Part shown: one piece after another, positions 8,042-17,317 of the stretch | How positions within the stretch are numbered: position 1 is the first letter of the stretch | How the letters are laid out: every line of letters starts with the position of its first letter | Assembly (NCBI RefSeq): GCF_009002475.1 | Contig: NZ_AP019860.1 | Location: 4,774,001-4,838,000 of the forward strand | DNA from: Candidatus Uabimicrobium amorphum | GTDB taxonomy: Bacteria; Planctomycetota; Uabimicrobiia; Uabimicrobiales; Uabimicrobiaceae | Direction of reading: 5' to 3' | DNA length: 64,000 bases | Made by a program: the position numbers and the translations under genes | Notes under the pieces: model-generated | Seen by the model: only the letters and a program-made list of their open reading frames with translations | What the model was told of the DNA's origin: nothing | Database searches by the model: none

Positions 8042-9532
8042 ATGCAAGTGGAAGTTTTAAAAGAAGTACAATCCTTTACCGAAGAACCAAAGAAAATACT
8101 CATCAACAACGAATGGGTGGCGTCGGCTTCAGGAGAAACCTTACCAGTCTACAATCCTGCGACAGGAGCAGAGCTTGCGAAAGTGGCTGCGGGAAACAAA
8201 GAAGATATTGATGCTGCGGTACAAGCAGCGCGTAAAGCGTTTGAAGGCAACGAGTGGCATAGTATGACACCTTCCAACCGTGGGAAACTCATTTGGCGTT
8301 TGGCAGATCTCATCGATGAAAACCTGGATGAACTGGCACAGTTAGAGTCTTTGGACAATGGAAAACCATATAACGTCGCCAAAGTTGCCGATGTACCGCT
8401 TGCTGCGGATTTATTCCGTTATATGGCGGGTTGGGCGACGAAAATCGAAGGTAGCACCATTCCCATTTCTACTCCGAAGTCGGCAAAGGCGCAACATTTT
8501 GTGTATACATTGCGCGAGCCCGTTGGTGTCGTCGGGCAAATCATTCCATGGAATTTTCCACTACTCATGGCGGCGTGGAAACTGGGTCCGGCACTTGCTG
8601 CGGGATGTACAGTTGTATTGAAGCCTGCGGAGCAAACACCTCTTAGTGCGTTGCGTCTGGGCGAGTTGATTGTGGAAGCTGGTTTCCCTGCAGGCGTTGT
8701 GAATATTGTAACCGGTTACGGCGAAGCAGCTGGTGCACCGCTTGCCGCACACCCTGATGTAGATAAGGTGGCGTTTACGGGTTCTACAGAAGTAGGTAAG
8801 CTCATCTTAGATGCGGCGAAGGGCAACTTGAAAAAAGTTTCACTTGAATTGGGTGGAAAGTCTCCGAATATCGTCTTCAAGGATGCTAATTTGAAGTACG
8901 CAACATCGGCGGCGGCGAATGCGATCTTCTTCAACCACGGGCAGTGCTGTTGTGCAGGATCGCGTTTGTATGTGGAACGTGAGGTTTTTGATCAAGTGGC
9001 CGAAGGTGTTGCCGGACGCGCAAAGAAAATTCGCTTAGGAGCGGGTATGGAAGGCGATACGCAAATGGGGCCTTTGGTGTCTGACGAACAATTGCGTCGC
9101 GTTTGTAGTTACTTGGAGTCGGGTGCATCTCAGGGAGCGCAAGCTCTTGCCGGTGGAAAGCGCCATGGGGAACAAGGTTACTTTGTTGAGCCTACCGTTC
9201 TTGTGAACACTAAGCCTGATATGAAGGTTGTACAAGAAGAGATTTTCGGTCCTGTTGTTACGGCGATGCCTTTTGATGATATTGAAGAGATTGCCAGTGT
9301 GGCTAATGACACCATTTATGGACTTGCTGCGGGAATTTGGACACAAGATATTAGTAAAGCGCACCGTCTTGCCGCACGTATTAAGGCCGGAACTGTGTGG
9401 GTAAATTGCTACAATGTGTTTGATGCGGCGATGCCTTTTGGCGGTTACAAGCAGTCTGGCTGGGGTCGCGAAATGGGCGAAGAGGCTCTGAAGTTGTACA
9501 CCGAAGTTAAGTCTGTTTGTGTGCAAATTTAG
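8042..9532 (+). CDS. Aldehyde dehydrogenase (ALDH1/2-like, NAD(P)+-dependent)
   Basis: 496 residues, typical for the family. It oxidises an aldehyde to the acid. Catalytic residues are all present: Asn171 (PWNFP), Lys194 (LKPAEQTP), Glu269 (LELGGK) and the nucleophile Cys303, the middle of three cysteines in GQCCCAGSR, as in mammalian ALDH2. The cofactor loop FTGSTEVG is intact. A GTG at 8033 is in frame, but the SD AGGTGG (8031-8036) would overlap it; the ATG at 8042 is five bases downstream of that SD and is preferred. It stands alone, so the substrate (broad aliphatic, betaine or aromatic aldehyde) cannot be told. Confidence 0.93.
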   Translation: MQVEVLKEVQSFTEEPKKILINNEWVASASGETLPVYNPATGAELAKVAAGNKEDIDAAVQAARKAFEGNEWHSMTPSNRGKLIWRLADLIDENLDELAQLESLDNGKPYNVAKVADVPLAADLFRYMAGWATKIEGSTIPISTPKSAKAQHFVYTLREPVGVVGQIIPWNFPLLMAAWKLGPALAAGCTVVLKPAEQTPLSALRLGELIVEAGFPAGVVNIVTGYGEAAGAPLAAHPDVDKVAFTGSTEVGKLILDAAKGNLKKVSLELGGKSPNIVFKDANLKYATSAAANAIFFNHGQCCCAGSRLYVEREVFDQVAEGVAGRAKKIRLGAGMEGDTQMGPLVSDEQLRRVCSYLESGASQGAQALAGGKRHGEQGYFVEPTVLVNTKPDMKVVQEEIFGPVVTAMPFDDIEEIASVANDTIYGLAAGIWTQDISKAHRLAARIKAGTVWVNCYNVFDAAMPFGGYKQSGWGREMGEEALKLYTEVKSVCVQI

Positions 9533-9546
9533 TGATATTTAGTTGG

Positions 9547-9891
9547 TATGCGATGCCCCCACATCGGTGCTGCGCACCGATTGCTCCCCCACTGGGGGCT
9601 GTTAGGGGTAGGTTTTTTGTAAAACATTTGATAAAAAGTACTTGTAGTTAAAAACAGATATTGCCTCAAACTAAATTTTCCCAGGGGTGTCATTCCTGCG
9701 AAAGCAGGAAACCAGCAATATAAATTCGACTTGAAAGCGCCTGGGTCCCTGGTCAAGCCAGGGATGACAACCTTGAGATTTTTTAGTGTAAAAGCTTTTA
9801 TCTCTTTTATTTATCTGTATTTAACAAAAACCTACTCTTGTCAGCCCACTGGGGGAGTAATCGGCGAAGCCGATTGAGGGGGCATCGCATA
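9547..9891. mobile_element. MITE-like element with about 70-bp imperfect terminal inverted repeats
   Basis: The left arm (9547-9620) begins TATGCGATGCCCCC and contains the small hairpin ATCGGTGCTGCGCACCGAT, then CCCCCACTGGGGG, and ends GTAGGTTTTTTGT. The right arm (9823-9891) is its reverse complement with substitutions, ending GGGGGCATCGCATA. The arms enclose a core containing the dispersed 82-bp repeat. It fills the gap between two convergent genes. No open frame or target duplication is evident. It could alternatively serve as a bidirectional terminator. Confidence 0.6.
9688..9769. repeat. 82-bp dispersed repeat core
   Basis: It begins TGTCATTCCTGCGAAAGCAG and ends with CTGGTCAAGCCAG followed by GGATGACA. 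Its inverse at 24226-24307 is identical in length and differs at only a handful of positions, so both belong to one recent family. Confidence 0.85.
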
Positions 9892-9905
9892 CTGGCAAAA
9901 AACAA

Positions 9906-11591
9906 CTACTTGCGCATTTCACGAGTTATACCGCTTTCTATATTGACTACGTAAGATTTTCCTCGTGTGGTAATGACTAAATAGTTAGAAAATATTTTCA
10001 TCTGAACTTGGGCAAATGTTTCGACAATGATTGGTTCCGTTAACTTGAGTGTACCAATCATGCGCCCATCAAAAGACATTTTTTGTATTGAACTTACCAT
10101 ATTGTCGCCAAATGCGGCAGGAAAAGCATACACACAATCTTCTTCTTCTGAATAGGTGATCGCGACAAAATCTTTATTTTTCATACTGCGTACAAGACTC
10201 CACTCTTGTGTATCCACATTGTAGTTGTACATATAGCCGACACCGCCTAGTGTCACTAAAATGAGTTTGCGTCGTTTGCTGTCAAACGCTAGACCTCGCG
10301 GATGGCTTGGTTTGGGAAGGTATTTGTTTATTTGTTTCACCGCTATTGGCATATTTTTTTCATCGTAGCAGCGTAATTTCCCTTGGAATGTATAAGACCT
10401 GTTTTTCTGTTTATCGACAACATACTTACTTTTCATGAGCCACTCGTTTACTTTTTTGCTTAACTCGGGTGGCAGTATAATGGATTCGCGTTCTATGATT
10501 TTTTGTTTTTCTACATTTCTGAAATGCTCACCATCACCAAGATTTACGTAAAAAGAACTCCCGGTGTATTTACTTTGAAAACCAGAAATAGGTAACTGCG
10601 AAAAATATTTGATATGTTTTATGGTTTCGTTGTAGTTTTTACTAGGACGTTTGTAAACATAAGAGGCAATTTTGTATACGGGAACATCATCGGTAATACC
10701 TGTGATTTCTGGATCATAATAGCCGCCGAGAATGATTTGTTTTATGGCGACATCTTTGTCTAATTTGATATTCCACCGTACGCGATCATAGGCACAAAGG
10801 ACTAAGACGGCCAATTGTGGTTGGGATATGGTATTTTTTACGAATACATCTATAACACCTTGAGGTTTTTGCGGAGGGAGTATTTTTTTGATTTTTATGG
10901 TGGTTTTTTTTCCTTGCTTTTTTTGTTTTTCCGCTTGTCTTTGCTTTTGTATTTCACGATGATATTGTAACATTTTCCTTTTGTAAATAAGTTCTTTTTC
11001 TTGGGGCACCTTGCCCTGGTAGGCACCTATAATGTGTAGTTCTTCATTGTAATCGTATTCTTGTAGCTGCTGCGCGCGTTTTATCGCAGCGGCATTGATA
11101 AAAAATTGTTTGCCGCGATATCGTCCTTGAAAGCTAGAAATAGGTAAGATGGTGAAGGACTTTAGCTCTTGGACCATTTTGTAATAGTTTTGACTTTTTC
11201 TCTGATGACAATAAAACGAACCTGTGTAAATAGGTGTGCTCATAGGAATGCCCGCCACTTTTTGCTCATAGGCACCACCCAAGATCACTCTTCTTACGAC
11301 AACGTTTTTAGGACACTTTACATGCCAATTTACCGGTTCGTGAGCGCATAGAGCAATGGTAATGGTGCGGGCTTCGTTTGTGGTGTTTTTTATCACAATT
11401 TCCACTTTTCCAGCGGGATGGACATTGATGTTGTTTTCGGGGTCCTGCGGGTCTTCTTGCACACCGTGGGTTACGCCTGGAGAATAATGCCCTTCGTATA
11501 CTCCCACCACGTGCAACTCTTCTGATTTTTGCGCAAATGTAAGCGCAATAAAAATGTACAACGCAATCGTAAAATAAATATTTTTTTTCAA
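9906..11591 (-). CDS. Secreted protein with a duplicated unknown domain and a C-terminal propeller-like region
   Basis: 561 residues from a TTG start. The preceding SD GAGGAG (11598-11603) is six bases away, and the product then opens with a clean signal peptide (KKNIYFTIALYIFIALTFAQ). An upstream ATG at 11687 would bury that signal. Two copies of a domain of roughly 150-180 residues follow. Each begins EELHVVGVYEG or EELHIIGAYQG, contains VILGGAY or IILGGYY, and ends PISSFQGRY or PISGFQSKY followed by F.(V/I)N. The two copies are separated by a Lys/Gln-rich linker. The last 150 residues have a SMP-30/WD-like look (HPRGLAFDSKRRKLILVT). No known catalytic motif is visible, so the function is unknown; carbohydrate or ligand binding at the surface is a guess. 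Confidence 0.7.
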   Translation of the reverse strand: MKKNIYFTIALYIFIALTFAQKSEELHVVGVYEGHYSPGVTHGVQEDPQDPENNINVHPAGKVEIVIKNTTNEARTITIALCAHEPVNWHVKCPKNVVVRRVILGGAYEQKVAGIPMSTPIYTGSFYCHQRKSQNYYKMVQELKSFTILPISSFQGRYRGKQFFINAAAIKRAQQLQEYDYNEELHIIGAYQGKVPQEKELIYKRKMLQYHREIQKQRQAEKQKKQGKKTTIKIKKILPPQKPQGVIDVFVKNTISQPQLAVLVLCAYDRVRWNIKLDKDVAIKQIILGGYYDPEITGITDDVPVYKIASYVYKRPSKNYNETIKHIKYFSQLPISGFQSKYTGSSFYVNLGDGEHFRNVEKQKIIERESIILPPELSKKVNEWLMKSKYVVDKQKNRSYTFQGKLRCYDEKNMPIAVKQINKYLPKPSHPRGLAFDSKRRKLILVTLGGVGYMYNYNVDTQEWSLVRSMKNKDFVAITYSEEEDCVYAFPAAFGDNMVSSIQKMSFDGRMIGTLKLTEPIIVETFAQVQMKIFSNYLVITTRGKSYVVNIESGITREMRK

Positions 11592-11736
11592 GGGGTGCTC
11601 CTCGCAAAATAGAGGTACATTCATTCTTAAATGCACATGTGTAAAGGCGGATTTTACATGAATCATTTTGCCTATTTTTGTTATCATACAAATTTGTGGT
11701 TATTTTTGCAACTTTAGTAGTCATAGGTGATATAGA

Positions 11737-12837
11737 TTGGGACACATAATCAAGAAAATTATTCACATTGATATGGATATGTTTTTTGCCGCGATAGAGA
11801 TACGCGATCATCCGCAATTGCGTTACACACCTGTTGTCGTGGGTGGCAAACCAAACAGCCGTGGTGTGGTTGCTACGGCAAATTATGAAGCGCGCAAGTA
11901 CGGTATTCGCTCGGCAATGCCATGTCGCGAAGCATATAAGCGCTGTCCTCATTGTGTTTTTATACGTCCACGCATGGAAAAATATCGCGAGGTCTCACGG
12001 CAAATTCGTGATATTTTCTACACCGTAACTGACATGGTGGAGCCACTGTCGTTGGACGAGGCATATCTCGATGTCACGCAAAATAAGTTGCATGATGAAA
12101 GCGCGACGCGTGTAGCGCAACATATAAAAAAAACAATCTTGGCAACGACACATCTCACCGCTTCTGCAGGCGTTGCGCCAAACAAATTCGTCGCCAAAAT
12201 TGCGTCCGATTATAATAAACCCGATGGCTTGTGTGTTGTTGCGCCCCCATCGCTATTGAAGTTTATTCATCCACTTCCCGTCTCTAAAGTTCCAGGGGTT
12301 GGGAAGATTACCAACGAAAAGTTACAGCGTTTACAAATTAAAACCATCGCTGATTTGTCGCAAAGACCGTTGACATTTCTCATCGATCACTTTGGTAAAT
12401 TTGGCGTTCATTTGCATAACATTGCGCGTGGGGTGGACGAGCGTGAGGTAGTTGCCGATCGCATTCGTAAATCTTATGGGCGCGAAACTACTTTTTCCGA
12501 TGATATTACCGACATGCAAAAAATTCACACGTATTTGTGTGAATGTTCACAAAACGTATTTCGCGCAATCACCAAACAAAATTTGCGTGCTAGAACAGCG
12601 ACGCTAAAAATCAAGTACCACGATTTCCAAACCATCACGCGCCGTAGTACAAAAGAAGGGTACTTTATGTCGGCCCACGAATTATACGAAACCATATCCT
12701 TGCTTTTGCAGCAAACAAAAGTGGGAGAAACCCCTATTCGCCTCGCTGGTGTGAGTGTTTCTAGTTTTGAAGATGTCAATTCTCAGCAGTTGTATTTTGA
12801 TTTTGACGATGACATGAATAGTGTTATAGGAGAATAA
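11737..12837 (+). CDS. dinB: DNA polymerase IV (Y-family, translesion)
   Basis: 366 residues. Y-family motifs are in order: IIHIDMDMFFAAIE at the N-terminus with the first metal Asp, the second metal site SLDEAYLDVT, the helix-hairpin-helix VPGVGKITNEKL, and the little-finger domain. The C-terminus carries QQLYFDFDD, resembling a beta-clamp binding peptide. Start is TTG at 11737 with AGGTGA seven bases before it; no upstream ATG is available. It copies past damaged bases at the replication fork. It is divergent from the secreted duplicated-domain gene, sharing about 145 bases of upstream DNA. No LexA box was identified. Confidence 0.93.
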   Translation: MGHIIKKIIHIDMDMFFAAIEIRDHPQLRYTPVVVGGKPNSRGVVATANYEARKYGIRSAMPCREAYKRCPHCVFIRPRMEKYREVSRQIRDIFYTVTDMVEPLSLDEAYLDVTQNKLHDESATRVAQHIKKTILATTHLTASAGVAPNKFVAKIASDYNKPDGLCVVAPPSLLKFIHPLPVSKVPGVGKITNEKLQRLQIKTIADLSQRPLTFLIDHFGKFGVHLHNIARGVDEREVVADRIRKSYGRETTFSDDITDMQKIHTYLCECSQNVFRAITKQNLRARTATLKIKYHDFQTITRRSTKEGYFMSAHELYETISLLLQQTKVGETPIRLAGVSVSSFEDVNSQQLYFDFDDDMNSVIGE

Positions 12838-12943
12838 TCTATAATCTATTAGCTATAACTTGTTATCTATATTAAGTTGTGATAATATCGATAATCACAC
12901 ATACCGTTTAAAGTGCCAGAGCATTCTTGATATGGAGACAAGT

Positions 12944-14986
12944 ATGTTAAAAAGTATTTCCGATGAGTTAACCGAATATTTCAAAAAATATCAAATCATC
13001 CGCAAACTTGGCGAGGGTGGGATGGGGGTTGTTTATCAAGTTTTTGATCCGCAGCTCAATCGCAACCTTGCTGTCAAAGTGATTTCATCAGCAGGAAATT
13101 CCAAAATATCGAAGCGATTTTTACGCGAAGTAGAGATTACCGCCCAGCTAGATCATCCAAATATCGTCAAAGTTTACAACAGCTCGGTGTATAATGGTAA
13201 ACTTTTTATGGTGATGGAGTACATCGAAGGGCAAACCTTAAAAGACCATTTAGAAACAAGTTCGCTTTCTATTTCTCAGCGCGTAGAAATGATGATCGCT
13301 GTGGCGAAAGCAATTCACTATGCACATGAAAAAGACATTATCCATCGCGACCTAAAACCAGACAATATCATTGTAAAAAAAGATGGTACGCCATATTTAA
13401 TGGATTTTGGAGTGGCGAAAATGCGTACCAGTAAGTCGCTCACAGCAACACACGAGTCTATCGGTACGCCTTTGTATATGTCTCCTGAACAAGCCAATGG
13501 TAGTCGTAAAATAGATTTACGTTCGGATATCTATTCCTTTGGGGTGATTCTTTACGAAGTGCTGTGTGGGCACAGAATGGTTGCTGGGGATAGTACGATG
13601 AATGTTCTATACAACGTGATTAACGAAAAACCTGTACGCCCCACAACAGTCAACGATGAGGTTCCACAAATACTCGAAGACGTTTGTTTGAAAGCTGTGG
13701 AAAAGAAAAAAAATAAACGCTACGCAACGATGCAAGAGCTTATCGCTGACTTACAACAATATCTCAATCCTCAAAGTGAAATGCTGTACTTTCTGCGCAA
13801 AAAGTGGAGTAAGTACCAAAAGCCATGTTATATTGCACTGATATTATGTTTTACGCTTATATCCATTTTGTTTGTTAGACAAAAATACCAGGCACATTTG
13901 TTAAGCGAGTACAACAAAAATATTGAAGAACGGTCGCGAAAATTTCAAGAGTACGTAAAAAACAAGCAGTACAATTTGGCAATGCAGCAACTCAGAAAGT
14001 TGTCAGTGAGTGAAGACGACTACAACTACCAACTGGCGCATATTATGTACCAAATGGGGCAAAGAGAAGCTCTTGAAACGTACGAAAAAATTGCTTCACC
14101 TCCCAAGAATGACTTTTTGTTCAGAGGGAAATTACTTTTTCTAAATGAGATGTATGAAGATGCCATTGATGAGTTTGAGAAACAGCTAAATTTTATTGAT
14201 CGACAATATCTTGCTTTAGAGTCTGATGATAAATATGCAAAAAAAAGTTTGCAAGAAAGTAAACGTCTGACGCTTGGTTATATGGGGGAAAGTTTTTTCC
14301 ATCTCAAAATATATGATGAGGCAATAAAATCTCTTGAAGAAACGACAAATGAAAAGGGTTTTTTCTTATTGGGGTCAAGCTATTTTTTTAAAGAAGAGTA
14401 TTCTAAAGCGATTCTATTTTTGAATAAAGCGAATGAAAAATATGCCAAAAATTATCACAGGTGTTTTCGCCTGGCGCAGTGTCTTCTGCAAGGAAAAGCG
14501 TGGAAACAAGCGATACCTCTGTTGAGTATTTGTATTGACGAGCAACCCTGGCAAGCGAAACTCTATAAATATAGAGGACAAGCATATTATGATTTGGGAG
14601 ACTACGAGAATAGCTACAATGATTTTGTAAAACTTTCGCAATTAGACGCTGGGACAAAGAATTATAACCATGGACACTCCTATGTCGGTTATTTTTTAAA
14701 CATCGTCATTTCTTCCGAAAATCCAAAAGATCACCATAAGTTTGCTTACCGGATGATCAATCATTTAAAGGGAATATACGCCGCAGTTGATCAAGATCTT
14801 TTAGCTGAACAAAAACGCGTATTGTACAAAGGAATTGTAAAGCCACAATTTGCGCCGTTAGACACAAAATCACTTGATCATTTCATTGATATTCTTCAAC
14901 AAAAAAATATTCGGCACAAGTTTTACGTATGGCAGAGTCTGGTTTGGAGACTATGGCCTATTGGCCAGATGTTTGGCAACGACTAG
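12944..14986 (+). CDS. Hanks-type Ser/Thr protein kinase with membrane segment and TPR region
   Basis: 680 residues from the ATG at 12944, which has GGAG six bases upstream; an ATG 84 bases earlier lacks an SD. The kinase domain (about 16-275) is complete: GEGGMGVV (24-30), Lys45 (LAVKV), HRDLKPDN with Asp136, and DFG at Asp154, so it should be active. A transmembrane helix follows at about 294-312 (CYIALILCFTLISILFV). The rest is helical with TPR-like units (DYNYQLAHIMYQMGQREA, YDEAIKSLEETTN, YRGQAYYDLGDYENSYNDF). The topology places the kinase in the cytoplasm and the TPRs outside. The 3' end overlaps the next gene by up to 58 bases in another frame. Confidence 0.88.
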   Translation: MLKSISDELTEYFKKYQIIRKLGEGGMGVVYQVFDPQLNRNLAVKVISSAGNSKISKRFLREVEITAQLDHPNIVKVYNSSVYNGKLFMVMEYIEGQTLKDHLETSSLSISQRVEMMIAVAKAIHYAHEKDIIHRDLKPDNIIVKKDGTPYLMDFGVAKMRTSKSLTATHESIGTPLYMSPEQANGSRKIDLRSDIYSFGVILYEVLCGHRMVAGDSTMNVLYNVINEKPVRPTTVNDEVPQILEDVCLKAVEKKKNKRYATMQELIADLQQYLNPQSEMLYFLRKKWSKYQKPCYIALILCFTLISILFVRQKYQAHLLSEYNKNIEERSRKFQEYVKNKQYNLAMQQLRKLSVSEDDYNYQLAHIMYQMGQREALETYEKIASPPKNDFLFRGKLLFLNEMYEDAIDEFEKQLNFIDRQYLALESDDKYAKKSLQESKRLTLGYMGESFFHLKIYDEAIKSLEETTNEKGFFLLGSSYFFKEEYSKAILFLNKANEKYAKNYHRCFRLAQCLLQGKAWKQAIPLLSICIDEQPWQAKLYKYRGQAYYDLGDYENSYNDFVKLSQLDAGTKNYNHGHSYVGYFLNIVISSENPKDHHKFAYRMINHLKGIYAAVDQDLLAEQKRVLYKGIVKPQFAPLDTKSLDHFIDILQQKNIRHKFYVWQSLVWRLWPIGQMFGND

Positions 14987-16881
14987 AAAAAGCGAAGTTG
15001 TACAAAGTCAGCAGCAAAATATTCGAGCAGCATGAAAAAATAAAGATGCAGGAAATGACGTATTTTCTCAAGCGCCTTTTTTTACTGTACGATCAAAGAG
15101 CCCTTAAAGATCTGTATCAGCAAGAAAATAGTAGCGCTCTTCTGGAAAAGATACTCCGAAATCCTGATGAGAATAGGATTATACGCTATTTTGCGGCGCG
15201 TGCGTTAAAAAAAATGAAAACGATTAACGCGTACAAAGTTTTGCAACGTAACTGCTCTTCTAATCCAGTAACTAGTCTTTATTGTTTGACTTTTACTGGG
15301 AAGAGCATCGAGAAGCGACTGACACAAATTGATAAAATTATTCGCATGAAAAATAGTGATGATATACCTGCGATTGTTTTGGCCATTGAGCATTTTGGCA
15401 AGAAGGCAGTGCCCGAAAAGGTAAAAAAATTGCTCGATGAGAACATTGGCGTGCAAGTACGTTTGGCGGTAGCAAATCACTTGTGGTTGCGTTTTGGGTA
15501 TGAACCCGCAAAAAATATTTTACTAAAGCAAACTATGGAGGGGGACCGAGGATTACGTCGCTATGCACTCGTAAAGTTTTGGAAGCCTATTATTTCTCAT
15601 ATGGAAGGTACGGTGGAGATCAACTCCGACAACTGGATTGGTTTTCGCGATTTGGGAAAAAGAGATCGGATGATGGCAGAGCAGAAGCCTAGGTTTGAAA
15701 TCTGGACGAGACCGGACGATAAAATTATGCAGTGCTTTGCTATTTTTGCCAGCGGTTATGCTGGTTGGAAGCCCGCCGTAGAAAAAGCACGACAACTGTT
15801 GGCGACAGATATACCCGAGTATCAAAATTTTGAGTATTTACTGTTGAATGCGATCAAAATGCTGGGAGAACCCAATGAGTGTCTTGAATATGCTTCACGA
15901 AAAAATGCATCGTGGATGGCACAAATAGTATTTTTAACTAGTATACACAATCTAGTCCATTCTCCTTTTGGAATGATACAGCAGATTAGTGATATCAATA
16001 ACATCAAGGTTTTGCCCAACAACGGCCAGGAACGTTTTGCTTTTATGCGTTCATTGTTATTCAAAGTGATTCCCCAGGCTCCGATAACTTTAAAGCTACC
16101 CGAAGCCTTTGCGCGTACCATACACGGTGTCATGACACCTGTTTTTATTGGAAATTTGAATAGTAAAGATCCCTATCTACGTATTAGTTCTGTGGAAGGT
16201 TTGAGTTTATTATTTGATGATTACAAAAAGAAAATTATCTATGTTTTGAAAAAAGAGAAGTTGCTTAAGGTAAGAAAAGCCGCTACTTTTAGTCTAGTAC
16301 GCCATGTCGCTTCACGTGGCGATATAAAATTACCCACTAGGAAAAAAAATGTAGATAAATACTTGAAAAAATTTACAAAAAAACTGCACAAAGCAGCAGC
16401 TTGGGGATGTTCGACGGCATCTTCTGCAAAAGAAATCAAACTACAACACGGAGTTGATATCTTAGAATATCGCGAGCATGTGGCGGAATCTTACAATGAG
16501 GTTGCCGATCTCGAATACTGTAAATTTTTGATCTCAAGAGCGCTCAAATTTGATCCCGGAGACAGCGATTATCTTTTTGAAAAAACAATTATATGTTACT
16601 TACTCGGTGAATATGAAAATAGTTTACAGTGTATTGACCAAGTTCTTGTTGAAAGCAGAGATGACTACTATTTAACGTGGAAAGCAAAAGTTCTTTTTGA
16701 GATGCAAAAATTTTCTGAGTGTAAAAAAATAGTTTTAGAGGGACTTGCCATCAATCCGTGGAATGTCAACTTGATTGAATTGCAAATCAAAGTATGGGAG
16801 AATCTCAAAGAAGAGGAAGAAGAGGAAAAAGAAAAAAAGTTAAAGAATATTCGTCAAAGATTAGAGTTGTTTTATAAGTAA
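14929..16881 (+). CDS. HEAT-repeat/TPR protein, possibly the second half of the upstream kinase
   Basis: 650 residues of helical repeats without a kinase domain. HEAT-like units include RIIRYFAARALKKMK, VQVRLAVANHLWLRFGYEPA and YLRISSVEGLSLLFDDY. Near the C-terminus two TPRs appear (KFLISRALKFDPGDSDYLFE; SLQCIDQVLVESRDDYY), then a Glu-rich coiled tail. The ATG at 14929 has no SD; one at 14953 has GGAG only three bases away. The gene overlaps the kinase frame by 34-58 bases in the -1 frame. Either it is a translationally coupled partner, or a single kinase-TPR-HEAT-TPR protein has been split by a frameshift. No signal peptide is seen, which favours the second view. Confidence 0.7.
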   Translation: MAESGLETMAYWPDVWQRLEKAKLYKVSSKIFEQHEKIKMQEMTYFLKRLFLLYDQRALKDLYQQENSSALLEKILRNPDENRIIRYFAARALKKMKTINAYKVLQRNCSSNPVTSLYCLTFTGKSIEKRLTQIDKIIRMKNSDDIPAIVLAIEHFGKKAVPEKVKKLLDENIGVQVRLAVANHLWLRFGYEPAKNILLKQTMEGDRGLRRYALVKFWKPIISHMEGTVEINSDNWIGFRDLGKRDRMMAEQKPRFEIWTRPDDKIMQCFAIFASGYAGWKPAVEKARQLLATDIPEYQNFEYLLLNAIKMLGEPNECLEYASRKNASWMAQIVFLTSIHNLVHSPFGMIQQISDINNIKVLPNNGQERFAFMRSLLFKVIPQAPITLKLPEAFARTIHGVMTPVFIGNLNSKDPYLRISSVEGLSLLFDDYKKKIIYVLKKEKLLKVRKAATFSLVRHVASRGDIKLPTRKKNVDKYLKKFTKKLHKAAAWGCSTASSAKEIKLQHGVDILEYREHVAESYNEVADLEYCKFLISRALKFDPGDSDYLFEKTIICYLLGEYENSLQCIDQVLVESRDDYYLTWKAKVLFEMQKFSECKKIVLEGLAINPWNVNLIELQIKVWENLKEEEEEEKEKKLKNIRQRLELFYK

Positions 16882-16907
16882 TATCGTCAAATCTATTTAT
16901 AAACGTT

Positions 16908-16934
16908 ATGAGTCCTGGCTTTGCCAGGACTCAT
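16908..16934. terminator. Bidirectional hairpin between convergent genes
   Basis: ATGAGTCCTGGC, loop TTT, exact complement GCCAGGACTCAT: a perfect 12-bp stem between the HEAT/TPR gene and the VOC gene, serving either strand. Confidence 0.75.
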
Positions 16935-16939
16935 GCCTC

Positions 16940-17317
16940 TTACCCTATTTGATAATAAAATACATTGAGTTTGTTGCCATCTAAGTCGCGAAAATAACCA
17001 GCATAAAAACCATCATCGCCACGTGGACCAGGTTTACCTTCGTCCTGCGCTCCAAGTTCGATGGCTTTGTTGTAAATTTTTTGCACATCTTCTTTTGATG
17101 TGGCTTCCAATGCAACCATGGTACCATTGCCTACTGTTGCAGGGTTTCCGTCAAATGGTTTGGTGATTCCCAACCCCGGTTTCCCAGGAGCTACAACCCA
17201 CGCGATAAATGTTTCCATTTCCATAAAACGTTTACCACCCATTTCTGCGAACAATTCATCGTAAAACTTTGCCGCTTTTTCAAGGTCATTGGTACCCAAA
17301 GTTACGTAGCCTATCAT
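16940..17317 (-). CDS. VOC superfamily protein (glyoxalase/bleomycin-resistance fold)
   Basis: 125 residues, one VOC module pair: MIGYVTLGTNDLEKAAKFY at the start and the C-terminal DGFYAGYFRDLDGNKLNVFY, typical of metal-binding glyoxalase-like proteins. A GGAG lies eight bases before the ATG. Metal ligands are not all clear; Glu93 or nearby and the final DLDGN loop are typical positions. Many proteins of this type are annotated as lactoylglutathione lyase, but such a specific reaction is not supported here. Monocistronic. Confidence 0.85.
   Translation of the reverse strand: MIGYVTLGTNDLEKAAKFYDELFAEMGGKRFMEMETFIAWVVAPGKPGLGITKPFDGNPATVGNGTMVALEATSKEDVQKIYNKAIELGAQDEGKPGPRGDDGFYAGYFRDLDGNKLNVFYYQIG

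Noticed and set aside
16940..17317. Lactoylglutathione lyase (GloA)
   Set aside because: The VOC fold is clear, but the metal ligands and glutathione-site residues of GloA cannot be confirmed.
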